Shown: piece after piece, positions 8,042 to 16,476 of the stretch
How positions within the stretch are numbered: position 1 is the first letter of the stretch
How the letters are laid out: each line of letters begins with the position of its first letter
Assembly (NCBI GenBank): GCA_001602955.1
Contig: LVAC01000011.1
Coordinates: 186,001-250,000 of the forward strand
Length of the DNA: 64,000 nt
DNA from: Sulfurospirillum sp001602955
GTDB taxonomy: Bacteria; Campylobacterota; Campylobacteria; Campylobacterales; Sulfurospirillaceae
Direction: 5' to 3'
The notes under the pieces: generated by a model
The model's input: the letters and a program-made list of their open reading frames with translations, nothing else
Told to the model about the DNA's origin: nothing
Databases searched by the model: none
Made by a program: the position numbers and the translations under genes

Positions 8042-9386
8042 AAAACAAATTCTTTTCGAGTGCCAAGCGTGCGGTCACCAAAGTGCTAAGTGGTTGGGGA
8101 AATGTCCCAATTGCGGTGCTTGGGACGAATTTATCGAACTTTCGCAAAAACAAATCGACGTGTTAAAAGAGACCGGCTCAAAACCCGATTCCGCACAAAG
8201 CCGTGCCGTTTCTATTACCGAAGTAACGTACGAGCAAATTGAACGTTTTAGTTCGGGAGACAAAGAGCTCGATCTCGTCCTCGGCGGCGGTATCGTCGAA
8301 GGAAGTCTCACGTTGATCGGAGGCAGCCCCGGAGTCGGAAAATCGACTTTATTGTTGAAAATTGCGGGAAACTTGGCGCGTGAAGGCAAAGAAGTGCTTT
8401 ACGTCAGCGGCGAAGAATCCTCAAGCCAAATCAAACTTCGAGCCAATCGCGTCGATAGCAACTACGAAGCCCTCTATCTGCTTTCGGAAATTAAACTCGA
8501 TACGATTTTTACGGAGCTTGAAAAACATCCGTATAAAATTTTGATTATCGACTCAATCCAAACCCTTTACAGCGAAAAAATCGCCTCCGCCCCCGGAAGC
8601 GTTTCGCAAGTACGTGAAATCACGTTTGAGCTTATGCGTTTTGGTAAAGAACGCAATATCGCGATTTTTATTATCGGGCATATTACCAAAGAAGGTGCGA
8701 TTGCAGGGCCTAGAGTCTTAGAACATATGGTCGATACCGTTTTGTATTTCGAGGGTGATTCATCCAGAGAACTCCGTCTCTTGCGCGGCTTTAAAAACCG
8801 CTTCGGAGCGACCAGCGAAGTGGGTATCTTTGAAATGACGAAAGCGGGACTCGTGAGTGCCAAGGACGTCTCGAAAAAATTTTTCACGCGAGGTAAAGCG
8901 CAAGCAGGCTCCGCCATTACCGTTTTGATGGAAGGATCGCGCCCGATCGTTTTGGAAGTCCAAGCTTTAGTCAGCGATAGCGGCTATCCCAATCCTAAGC
9001 GTAGTGCCACGGGATACGAAATCAATCGCCTCACGATGCTTTTAGCTCTTTTGGAGCGCAAACTCGACCTTCCGTTTAACCAGTACGATGTTTTCGTCAA
9101 CATCGCCGGCGGTATTAAAATCAGCGAAACGTCGGCGGATTTGGCGATTATCGCCGCTATTATCAGCTCGTATCGCAACCGACCGATCAGCAAAGACACC
9201 GTTTTTATCGGAGAAGTTTCATTAATCGGGGACGTACGCGATATTTTTAACCTCGATTTACGCCTCAAAGAAGCAAAATCTCAACACTTCGAAAAAGCGA
9301 TCGTTCCTTCACTACCGCTTGAACCGCTTGATGGCGTTAAGTGTTATCCTATCGACGAAGTCTCAAAATTAATCGAATGGATGTAA
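8034..9386 (+). CDS. radA: DNA repair protein RadA
   Basis: A 450-residue RecA-like ATPase that helps branch migration and recombination. It has the N-terminal zinc finger (CQACG ... CPNCG), Walker A GGSPGVGKSTLL, the RadA motif KNRFG, and a C-terminal Lon-protease-like domain (residues about 280-450). Length and order match the family. It overlaps the end of ftsY, so the two are translated together. Confidence 0.97.
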   Translation: MAKKQILFECQACGHQSAKWLGKCPNCGAWDEFIELSQKQIDVLKETGSKPDSAQSRAVSITEVTYEQIERFSSGDKELDLVLGGGIVEGSLTLIGGSPGVGKSTLLLKIAGNLAREGKEVLYVSGEESSSQIKLRANRVDSNYEALYLLSEIKLDTIFTELEKHPYKILIIDSIQTLYSEKIASAPGSVSQVREITFELMRFGKERNIAIFIIGHITKEGAIAGPRVLEHMVDTVLYFEGDSSRELRLLRGFKNRFGATSEVGIFEMTKAGLVSAKDVSKKFFTRGKAQAGSAITVLMEGSRPIVLEVQALVSDSGYPNPKRSATGYEINRLTMLLALLERKLDLPFNQYDVFVNIAGGIKISETSADLAIIAAIISSYRNRPISKDTVFIGEVSLIGDVRDIFNLDLRLKEAKSQHFEKAIVPSLPLEPLDGVKCYPIDEVSKLIEWM

Positions 9387-9448
9387 AAAAAATTATCGTT
9401 TAGACGATATGTCTTATACGAAATTTATTTGGATGAAAAAGGAAGAAA

Positions 9449-9997
9449 ATGGCAGGTAAAAAACCTGAAGACGGCGAAGCCGTCGTTGAGAAAAAAGCAA
9501 AAGGTAATACCGTTCTTATCGTGATTATAGCATTGTTGGTACTTTTGTTGGTCGGCGGCGGAGCGGCGGCATTTTTACTTTTAAGCGGCTCTCACGACGA
9601 AGCTAGCGCGGATGCCGGACATGCGGCGGCACCGCAAGAAACCAAAGCGGCACCTAAAAAAAGCGGCAGTAAAAAATCGACCGACCACTTAACCGTAGGA
9701 CCGATGTATCCGATGACGCCTTTTGTCGTCAACTTACTCAGCGAAAGCGGCAATCGTTTCTTAAAAGTCTCCATCGATTTAGAACTCAGCGACGCTAAAT
9801 TGCAACCTGAAATGGATCACAAAAAATCTCTCATTCGCGATATTATTATTCGCACGTTCTCGTCTAAAACGTTTGAGGAAGTCAGTACGCTCAAAGGCAA
9901 GGACAAGCTCAAAGAAGAAGTATTGGATAAAATTAACGAGAACCTTTCCGACGGACAAGTGAAAAATATCTATTTTACCGATTTCGTGGTTCAATGA
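9449..9997 (+). CDS. fliL: Flagellar basal-body protein FliL
   Basis: A 182-residue single-pass membrane protein: charged cytoplasmic start, membrane helix about 24-48 (rich in L, V and G), Ala-rich linker, then the periplasmic FliL domain with PMTPFVVNLLS and VSIDLELSDAK. FliL supports stator function near the motor. A site AAAGGAAG precedes the ATG. Sixty-two bases separate it from radA, with a weak hairpin in between (ATCGT-TTAG-ACGAT). Its TGA overlaps the acpS start. Confidence 0.93.
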   Translation: MAGKKPEDGEAVVEKKAKGNTVLIVIIALLVLLLVGGGAAAFLLLSGSHDEASADAGHAAAPQETKAAPKKSGSKKSTDHLTVGPMYPMTPFVVNLLSESGNRFLKVSIDLELSDAKLQPEMDHKKSLIRDIIIRTFSSKTFEEVSTLKGKDKLKEEVLDKINENLSDGQVKNIYFTDFVVQ

Positions 9998-10368
9998 TCG
10001 GGATTGATCTCGTATCCATCGCACGCATAACGCATATGCGCGAACGCTTCGGCAATAAAGCGTTCGCAAAATTTTTATCCGAAGAAGAACTCGCACTGGT
10101 GCAAAACGACGTCACGGCGGCTGGTTTTTATGCCGCAAAAGAAGCGATTTCGAAAGCATTAGGTATCGGGATTTGCGGACAATGCGGATTTATGGATATT
10201 AAAATTCTTAAAGATGCACGCAACGCACCCTCGTTTACGCTTTCACGCCACCTCGTTGAAACGTACGAAATTAGCGATGTTTCCTTATCTATTACGCATG
10301 AAAATGGTTTTGCCGTTGCCGTCGCCGTGATCGAAGGAAAAAAGCGTCAGCGTCGACTCTGGCATTAA
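9994..10368 (+). CDS. acpS: Holo-[acyl-carrier-protein] synthase
   Basis: A 124-residue enzyme that transfers 4'-phosphopantetheine from CoA to acyl carrier protein. The two family motifs are present: IGIDLVSIARI at the start, with the metal-binding Asp, and FYAAKEAISKALG in the middle. The start codon overlaps the fliL stop (ATGA). The C-terminus overlaps the convergent thiS gene by four bases. Confidence 0.95.
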   Translation: MIGIDLVSIARITHMRERFGNKAFAKFLSEEELALVQNDVTAAGFYAAKEAISKALGIGICGQCGFMDIKILKDARNAPSFTLSRHLVETYEISDVSLSITHENGFAVAVAVIEGKKRQRRLWH

Positions 10369-10562
10369 CCTCCGCCCACAAATTGTAAAAATTCGACTTT
10401 ATCGTTTTCGTGAAGCTCAAAAGAGCTCCACTGCTCTTTTTTGATAACGTTCATATTGACCGCGGCCGCCATCACTTTCGTCTCAATATCCAAATCCACT
10501 ATCAAAGCTTGAATCGTTCTCGCATTGGTTTCTTGCAAAACTCCGTTGATGATTAACTGCAT
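10365..10562 (-). CDS. thiS: Sulfur carrier protein ThiS-like
   Basis: A 65-residue ubiquitin-fold protein starting at the ATG at 10562 (MQLIINGVLQE). It ends FVGGG, the exposed Gly-Gly tail that is adenylated and thiocarboxylated to donate sulfur for thiazole synthesis. No other thi gene is nearby; a MoaD-like role is less likely from the short length. It overlaps the end of the MidA-like gene by 10 bases, so it is co-transcribed with it. Confidence 0.8.
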   Translation of the reverse strand: MQLIINGVLQETNARTIQALIVDLDIETKVMAAAVNMNVIKKEQWSSFELHENDKVEFLQFVGGG

Positions 10563-11587
10563 TTCAATGCTCCTTTTCGAAAACACGCCATATTAAAGCG
10601 TTCACCCATAAAAGCGGGGTCAATGAGCGTTTTGACACGATTTTTCTCTCGATTGTAAGCCTCTTTTGTCGTTTTTTGGGCAAAAAGATCTAACAGTTCG
10701 ATCAAGCCGAAATCGACCAATGCTTTCATTTGAGAACAAAATTTTTCTACATACAGACCGCTTTTTTCAAAGGCTTGAAACACGTGGGCAAAGCAGACGT
10801 CATACGTAAGATCCGCATCGGCAAAAAAGGTATCAAACGTATGCCCTTCACGCTGCGAACCTTCGACAAGATCGCTTAAAGCAAAAAAAGGATAAACATG
10901 ATGCTTAGCGTAAACGCGAAGCGAAAAATCTTCGCGAGCCTCTTTTTGCCCGTAGTCAAACGTGACAAATTCTAAACGATCGGCACTGTGAGCCATCGAA
11001 GCGGCAAAGGCTTCATACGCTAAACACAATTCGCCTTTACGAACGCCGTACTCTTTTGCTTTAAGGGAAGTCGGTTCGTCCATCGGTTTAAACACCGCTC
11101 GATTCTCTTCGATATATAACATTGTGTCATCGTAAATCACTTCACATGCAAAAGCGTCGAAAATCTCGTTTGCAACAAAGAAAGCTTCTTCTACATTGAC
11201 TTCTTCCAAGGATTTGACATGCCTGAGCGTAACGGCATCGCCAAACGCTTCTTGGAAATAGGCTTTTTGCATGAGCTCGTTTTGCACAAAAGGTTCAACG
11301 ATGACAAAGCGTAGCGTTTTCAGCCACTCCGGTTTCAGCGTGTAGATAAACTGAATCATATCGGCAAGCAAATACCCTTTATGCGCACCGATTTCAACGA
11401 CATGACATGTCGGGCTTAAAAAGCCGCTTTGAATCGTCGAAATCAGACGCTTGGCAATCGATCCGCCGAAAAACATACTCGTACTCACGGCGGTGTAAAA
11501 ATCGCCCTCTTTTCCGATAATGCGTTTTTGCGTATAATAGCCCCGATTGCCGTAGAGCCATTCGTACATGTAAGCACTAAATTTCAA
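10553..11587 (-). CDS. MidA/DUF185-family SAM-dependent methyltransferase
   Basis: A 344-residue protein with the MidA (NDUFAF7) pattern: YGNRGYYTQKRIIGKEGDFYTAVS near the start, the SAM-binding VVEIGAHKGYL, and VANEIFDAF. The eukaryotic relative methylates an arginine in a complex I subunit; the bacterial target is not established. I keep the TTG at 11587, just after argD stops; an ATG six codons in (11569) is the alternative, and neither has a strong ribosome site. Probable operon with argD and thiS. Confidence 0.75.
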   Translation of the reverse strand: MKFSAYMYEWLYGNRGYYTQKRIIGKEGDFYTAVSTSMFFGGSIAKRLISTIQSGFLSPTCHVVEIGAHKGYLLADMIQFIYTLKPEWLKTLRFVIVEPFVQNELMQKAYFQEAFGDAVTLRHVKSLEEVNVEEAFFVANEIFDAFACEVIYDDTMLYIEENRAVFKPMDEPTSLKAKEYGVRKGELCLAYEAFAASMAHSADRLEFVTFDYGQKEAREDFSLRVYAKHHVYPFFALSDLVEGSQREGHTFDTFFADADLTYDVCFAHVFQAFEKSGLYVEKFCSQMKALVDFGLIELLDLFAQKTTKEAYNREKNRVKTLIDPAFMGERFNMACFRKGALKCS

Positions 11588-11590
11588 CGT

Positions 11591-12778
11591 TTATCCAAGA
11601 GCCTTGCATGCACGCTCCAAACGTTTAAAGCCCTCGTCCATCTCTTCTTTGGAAATGGTTAAAGGCGGCAAGAAACGCAACGTATTTTGTCCGGCTTTTA
11701 AAACCAAGACACCCTCTTCGAAAGCTTTTTTAATCATGCCCGCTAAAATATCGCCGCTTTTGCATCGAAGTCCTCGCATCAGACCTAGCCCTTCTACGCT
11801 TTCAAATAAGCTCGGAAATGCTTGACATGTCGCTTTTAATTTCGCATCGAAATGGATCAACGCTTCATCAAGCATACCGCTTTGTTGATACTCTTCCAAA
11901 ATCGCTAAAGCTTCCAAACCTGCACGTGTCGAGAGAAAATTTCCTCCAAACGTACTACCGTGATCGCCCGCTTCAAAAATATCTTTGTGTTTCGTAATCA
12001 CTGCACCGATAGGAACGCCGCCTGCTAGACCTTTCGCAAGCGTAATAATATCCGGCTCGATCTCGTACAAGGTCGTCGCCAAAAATTCACCGCTTCGAAA
12101 GACGCCGCTTTGCACTTCGTCGATGATGAGTAAAATCTCTTTTTCTTTTAAAAATTTGGCTAAAGCTTGAATCTCTTCTTTAGGAAATGCTTTCACGCCG
12201 CCTTCGCCTTGCACAAGCTCTAACATCACCGCTACGGTTTCATCATCGATACTGTTGTACAAATCCGCAATTGCTTTGGTATAGGAAAATCCTTCCGGAT
12301 AAGGTGCAAAAGCGGTTTTGTGAAAACTCTCCTGCCCCGTTGCTTTCACCGTCGTAATCGTACGACCGTGAAACGAATGTTCTAAGGTTAAAACTTTATA
12401 ACGTTTATTGGCAAATTTTTTCTCACCGTACTTACGGGCTAATTTGATGGCACCTTCATTTGCCTCCGCACCCGAATTTCCGAAAAAAACCGCTACGTCA
12501 AATCCAGTAAGGTCATGAATCTTTTGAGCTAATTTTGCCTGAGGTTCTATCATGTAGAGGTTTGAAGTATGAATCAAATGACGTGCTTGATCGCTAATCG
12601 CATCGGCAAGTCTTTGATTGCCGTGCCCTACGCTGACGACGCCGATACCGCTGGTAAAGTCGATATAATCTCTTCCCTTGTCGTCAAACAACGTTGCGTT
12701 GATGCCGTGTTTAAAATTGACATAGTTTCTTGCATAAGTATGCAACACGTACGTTTTGTCCATGGTTTCAAAATCCAT
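11591..12778 (-). CDS. argD: Acetylornithine aminotransferase
   Basis: A 395-residue class III PLP aminotransferase that makes N-acetylornithine in arginine synthesis (and can serve lysine synthesis). Seen: GIGVVSVGHGN, FFGNSGAEANEGAIKLARK, the EHSFHGRT loop, LIIDEVQSG, and the PLP lysine in TLAKGLAGGVPIGA. GAGGAG precedes the ATG. The substrate call rests on overall similarity; other ornithine aminotransferases share these motifs. Confidence 0.9.
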   Translation of the reverse strand: MDFETMDKTYVLHTYARNYVNFKHGINATLFDDKGRDYIDFTSGIGVVSVGHGNQRLADAISDQARHLIHTSNLYMIEPQAKLAQKIHDLTGFDVAVFFGNSGAEANEGAIKLARKYGEKKFANKRYKVLTLEHSFHGRTITTVKATGQESFHKTAFAPYPEGFSYTKAIADLYNSIDDETVAVMLELVQGEGGVKAFPKEEIQALAKFLKEKEILLIIDEVQSGVFRSGEFLATTLYEIEPDIITLAKGLAGGVPIGAVITKHKDIFEAGDHGSTFGGNFLSTRAGLEALAILEEYQQSGMLDEALIHFDAKLKATCQAFPSLFESVEGLGLMRGLRCKSGDILAGMIKKAFEEGVLVLKAGQNTLRFLPPLTISKEEMDEGFKRLERACKALG

Positions 12779-12816
12779 TGGCTACTCCTCAAAAAAAATG
12801 CAATTATAGCAAATGC

Positions 12817-13425
12817 CTACCCAATTTTAGGCAAGTTCCATTTTTTATAATACGCGAGTAGCCGAAGCGAAACGCCGAAAGCAAAAACAACCATAAAAGC
12901 AACGTATCCTTGAATGCCAAAAGCGTCAAACGCAAACAAAATCGCACCGACGAGTAAAGAGACCGTACCGTAAAATTCGCTGGTCAACAAAAAAGGTACG
13001 CGATTGAGTAAAATATCGCGCAGCACGCCGCCGCCAACGGCCGTAATTAACGCCATTAAAACCACGCCGAAGAAATTAAATTCCGCTTGTAACCCGATAA
13101 GCGCACCGGAGATAGAAAAAGAGACCAAACCCAGCGTATCGCTGATGATAAAATAAAACGTCTTTTCGATCTCGTCTTTTTGATGCAATTTAAGTGCAAT
13201 GCTCAAAACGATAACACCGATGACCAATAATGAAGGAAGCATATGCGTAAACGTAGAAGGTGCTCTTTGGACGATCGTATCGCGTACGATTCCTCCGCCT
13301 AACGCCGTTAAAAAAGAAGCGATAAAAATACCCAAAAGGTCCAAACGCTCTTTAATGGCTACGTAAAAACCGCTGAGTGCAAAAGCAATCGTCCCGATAA
13401 TTTCCGCCACTTCCAACTCAACCAT
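12817..13425 (-). CDS. TRIC/UPF0126-family membrane protein
   Basis: A 202-residue protein with about seven membrane helices in two repeats. Each repeat has the GGG-x-x-RD motif (GGGIVRDTI and GGGVLRDIL), the hallmark of the bacterial TRIC (YicG) family. Relatives form trimeric cation channels; some have been linked to glycine uptake. Its start overlaps the ruvX end by eight bases, so the two are one unit. Confidence 0.85.
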   Translation of the reverse strand: MVELEVAEIIGTIAFALSGFYVAIKERLDLLGIFIASFLTALGGGIVRDTIVQRAPSTFTHMLPSLLVIGVIVLSIALKLHQKDEIEKTFYFIISDTLGLVSFSISGALIGLQAEFNFFGVVLMALITAVGGGVLRDILLNRVPFLLTSEFYGTVSLLVGAILFAFDAFGIQGYVAFMVVFAFGVSLRLLAYYKKWNLPKIG

Positions 13426-13828
13426 GCGATCCCTTTAAGGTTTCTAAATACCGCTCTAAAATCACTTTAGCCGCGATCGAATCAATGCGTCCGTCACGCT
13501 TTTGGCGCATTGTGCCTTGCATCATCTCTTTGGCTTCCAAGCTTGTTCCGTACTCGTCTTGGTAAACCACTTCACCGCCAAAATGTAAAAGTCCGACAAA
13601 ATGCTCAATGCGTCGCTTCATCTCCGCTTCGCTACTGCCGCCTTTGGGTAAGCCTACGACCAAACAGTCGATATGCCACGTCGTTAAAAACGTATCCACG
13701 TCGCATGCGGCTTGATCGCGATTTTTTCGTAAAATCGCTTCTTGGGGCACGACAAGAGACTCGCCTAAACACAGTGCCGCCCCGATACGCTTTAGACCGA
13801 TATCTATTGCCGCTATCTTTTTTATCAT
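13418..13828 (-). CDS. ruvX: Putative pre-16S rRNA nuclease / Holliday junction resolvase YqgF
   Basis: A 136-residue RNase H-fold protein. It has the first catalytic motif IDIGLKRIGAAL, the VVGLPKGGSSEAE strand, and the late acidic DSIAAKVILERYL. The family matures the 5' end of 16S rRNA and was earlier proposed to resolve Holliday junctions. It is seven bases downstream of an unknown exported protein gene and overlaps the TRIC gene. Confidence 0.9.
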   Translation of the reverse strand: MIKKIAAIDIGLKRIGAALCLGESLVVPQEAILRKNRDQAACDVDTFLTTWHIDCLVVGLPKGGSSEAEMKRRIEHFVGLLHFGGEVVYQDEYGTSLEAKEMMQGTMRQKRDGRIDSIAAKVILERYLETLKGSHG

Positions 13829-13835
13829 TGGGTTC

Positions 13836-14396
13836 TTACCGACAACGCAAATACTCCAAACGCGTTTCGTCCCATAACGCTTTGGCGTTGTAGTTAGGGA
13901 CCAATCCGTTAGGCGATTTTTGCGATAAAGGGTTTTGTGCCGCTTCGATCATATAGCGCGGCATATAATTGGGCTTTCCAAGCGATTCTAAAAAGCGACA
14001 TGTAGAGGCTAAATGCTCCAGTTTGTCACGTAAAACTTGCGCAAAACGATCGCGTTTTTTGGCATCAAGAGGGCTGAAATAAGTAACTTTCAAAGTATCT
14101 AAAACGCCGCGTGCCGATTTATCGGCAACGCGTAAACTATCAAAATACCCGTACGCCGTCGCCGTTAAATACAAATCCGCCGCTTGATCGTATTTTTCCT
14201 CTTGGATACAATACGCACTTGAGACAAATAAGAGATCCGCTGAGAGTTTATTGACGATTTCGACGCGCTCTAAACATCGGTTCGACCAAGGCTCCGATGC
14301 GTGCTCCGTTTGATCTTCGAAAGGATTGCTTGCAGCCCAAAGCACTAGAGGTATTAAAAGCGTTAACATTATCCCTTTCATCGGTTTCTTTTTCAT
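13836..14396 (-). CDS. Exported protein of unknown function
   Basis: A 186-residue protein starting at the ATG at 14396, with AGGAG about ten bases upstream. Residues 1-21 look like a signal peptide (GIMLTLLIPLVLWAA). The mature part is helical, with four cysteines spread through it (near RCLERVE, AYCIQEE, STCRFLE and the C-terminal LRCR) and a TPR-like stretch QEEKYDQAADLYLTATAYGYFD. I do not recognise the family. The pairing possibility suggests a periplasmic, disulfide-bonded protein. It sits in a dprA-to-ruvX run typical of this phylum. Confidence 0.65.
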   Translation of the reverse strand: MKKKPMKGIMLTLLIPLVLWAASNPFEDQTEHASEPWSNRCLERVEIVNKLSADLLFVSSAYCIQEEKYDQAADLYLTATAYGYFDSLRVADKSARGVLDTLKVTYFSPLDAKKRDRFAQVLRDKLEHLASTCRFLESLGKPNYMPRYMIEAAQNPLSQKSPNGLVPNYNAKALWDETRLEYLRCR

Positions 14397-14403
14397 CAAG
14401 GTA

Positions 14404-14880
14404 TCACTCCTGCCATGCTTTACAGACGTCGACCCAACCGCAAGAGCGTGCATACGTTTGTAACGAAGGAATATCCAAAGCAATCGCACTGTTGGCACTT
14501 CCGGCAGCGGGATACACCCTATCAAACCGTTGCAACGAAACATCTAAAAAAACGCGTACGTTTTCGCGAATACCGAAAGGACAAACGCCTCCGATGGCAT
14601 GTCCGACCAAAGGTTCAACCTCTTCGGCTTTCAACATTTTTGCTTTGATCGCAAAACGTTCTTTAAACTTTTGATTGTCGACTTTCGCGTCTCCCGCGGC
14701 AACGATCAACAACGCACCGCCTCGTTCGTCGTAAAACGAAAGCGTTTTAGCAATCTGTTTAGGCTCACAACCCAATGCACGTGCCGCCAGCTCGACGGTT
14801 GCGCTCGAAACGTCGAATTCGATAATCTTTTTTTCCAAACCGTACGTTTGAAAATAAGCTCTTACCTGTTCTATCGCCAT
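14404..14880 (-). CDS. YbaK/ProX-type aminoacyl-tRNA deacylase
   Basis: A 158-residue YbaK-fold protein. The substrate pocket motifs AKTLSFYDERGGALLIVAAGD and the glycine loop HAIGGVCPFGI are present. Relatives hydrolyse mis-charged Cys- or Ala-tRNA(Pro). Which tRNA this one edits cannot be told. The ATG at 14880 is 10 bases after the TauE-like gene. Confidence 0.85.
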   Translation of the reverse strand: MAIEQVRAYFQTYGLEKKIIEFDVSSATVELAARALGCEPKQIAKTLSFYDERGGALLIVAAGDAKVDNQKFKERFAIKAKMLKAEEVEPLVGHAIGGVCPFGIRENVRVFLDVSLQRFDRVYPAAGSANSAIALDIPSLQTYARSCGWVDVCKAWQE

Positions 14881-14890
14881 TGTTTTGCCT

Positions 14891-15691
14891 TTATAAAACC
14901 GAACTCAACATTTTGATACTCAACGCCATCAACAAAAGCGCAAAAATCTTTTTCAATTTCGAAACCGGAAGATTATGCGCCATTTTGGCACCCCACGGAG
15001 CCGTAAAAAAACTCACGAGTGAGATGAGAACGACGGCAGGAAGGTAAACGTAGCCCAATTGCAAACCGGCACTGCCTTCTTGCAAAATCCCGTTTAACAT
15101 GTAACCGATCGTACCTGCAATCGAGAGAGGAAAGCCTATCGCCGCCGAAGTCGCAATCGCTTTTTTAAGATCGACGTTCTGCCAAACCAAAAACGGTACC
15201 GTTAACGAACCGCCGCCGATCGAAACGAGTGCCGAGACGATACCGATAAACAAACCGCCGCCGAAAAGTCCTTGGTTTCCGACGATTTGTTGCGAAGGCT
15301 TCGGCTTTTTATCCACGGCCATCTGAATCGAAACGTATGCCATAAAAACCGCAAAAAAGATCGCCAGTTGCGCCGATTTCATAGACGCCGCTAAAAACGT
15401 CGCTCCAAACGTACCGATAACAACGCCGGGAGCCATAATTTTAACGATACTCCATTGAACCGCGCCTCGTTTATGGTGCGCCCGCATACTAGCAAACGAC
15501 GTCATGACGATAGACGCCATCGACGTGCCTAACGCCATATGGACGACTTGTTCGACCGCAACGCCTTGTGCTAGAAAAATTGTCGTTAGTGCCGGAACCA
15601 TAATACCTCCGCCGCCGATGCCCAATAATCCCGCCATAAAGCCGACAACGGCACCCAAAACCAAAAAAGCGATAATCCACTCAAATCCCAT
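14891..15691 (-). CDS. TauE/SafE-family sulfite/organosulfonate exporter-like protein
   Basis: A 266-residue integral membrane protein with about eight helices. The first helix pair carries GFMAGLLGIGGGGIMVPAL, repeated in the second half as GIVSALVSIGGGSLTVPFLVW; this inverted repeat defines the family. Members move sulfite, sulfonates or other small anions; the substrate here is unknown. It lies between dprA and ybaK on the same strand. Confidence 0.85.
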   Translation of the reverse strand: MGFEWIIAFLVLGAVVGFMAGLLGIGGGGIMVPALTTIFLAQGVAVEQVVHMALGTSMASIVMTSFASMRAHHKRGAVQWSIVKIMAPGVVIGTFGATFLAASMKSAQLAIFFAVFMAYVSIQMAVDKKPKPSQQIVGNQGLFGGGLFIGIVSALVSIGGGSLTVPFLVWQNVDLKKAIATSAAIGFPLSIAGTIGYMLNGILQEGSAGLQLGYVYLPAVVLISLVSFFTAPWGAKMAHNLPVSKLKKIFALLLMALSIKMLSSVL

Positions 15692-15702
15692 CGTTGCATC
15701 CT

Positions 15703-16476
15703 TTAAACACGAATAATACGTCCGTTTTCAACTTTGATTTTTCCTAAACATTCATACTCAAAAATTCGATCGGCAAATTTTTCAACCGCTTCGTGGTATA
15801 ACGGTTGCGTTTCGCAATAACGTAAAAAATCGTCTTGACATGTAAACGTCGTAAACCCTAAATTTTCGACAAAAGCATCAATATCTAAAATCGGCGTCGC
15901 TAGCCCTTGACGTAGTAAATCATTCGTCGCTTCGCTCTCGCCCAAACGATGCGGAAAAACAAAAATGGGCTTTTGCATTTGAAGCGCATAGTGAATGCTG
16001 TGCATCGTTCCGCTTTTGCGGTCGGCTTGCGCTACGATTAACGCTTCACCTAATGCAACGATCAATTCGTTTCGTTGGGGAAATGCCCATTTTAAAGAAG
16101 GAGCACCCGCTTCAAATTGGCTCAAAACCAATCCTTGAGATTCAATCGCTTCAATCATTTTACGATTGATCGAAGGGTAGCGAATATCCAAACCCGTTCC
16201 GGCAACCATAATCGTTTTATCGAAACCGGCACCCCAATGTGCGGTTGAATCAACGCCTTGCGCCCCTCCGCTTACGATACACGCACCCGCGTTCGTAAGT
16301 TTTGAAGCAAGCGTATGCGTCATCGTCTTGGTATAGGCAAACGGGTGTCTCGTTCCGACGATCGAAATTTTTCGTTGACGTAACAAAGAGGTATTGCCGA
16401 CGTAAAAAAGGCTCTTGGGATAGACTTTCATCGCTTCGCATTCCGTGATATGAAAGTCTATCGTTTGAATCATCAT
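15703..16476 (-). CDS. dprA: DNA processing protein DprA
   Basis: A 257-residue Rossmann-fold protein that loads RecA on incoming single strands during natural transformation. It has the DprA core: VGTRHPFAYTK, SGGAQGVDSTAHWGA, GTGLDIRYPSINR, SQFEAGAPSLKWAFPQRN and ADRKSGTMHS. It lacks the C-terminal winged helix seen in longer homologues, as is common in this phylum. The first ATG overlaps the TGA of the upstream gene. Confidence 0.92.
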   Translation of the reverse strand: MMIQTIDFHITECEAMKVYPKSLFYVGNTSLLRQRKISIVGTRHPFAYTKTMTHTLASKLTNAGACIVSGGAQGVDSTAHWGAGFDKTIMVAGTGLDIRYPSINRKMIEAIESQGLVLSQFEAGAPSLKWAFPQRNELIVALGEALIVAQADRKSGTMHSIHYALQMQKPIFVFPHRLGESEATNDLLRQGLATPILDIDAFVENLGFTTFTCQDDFLRYCETQPLYHEAVEKFADRIFEYECLGKIKVENGRIIRV

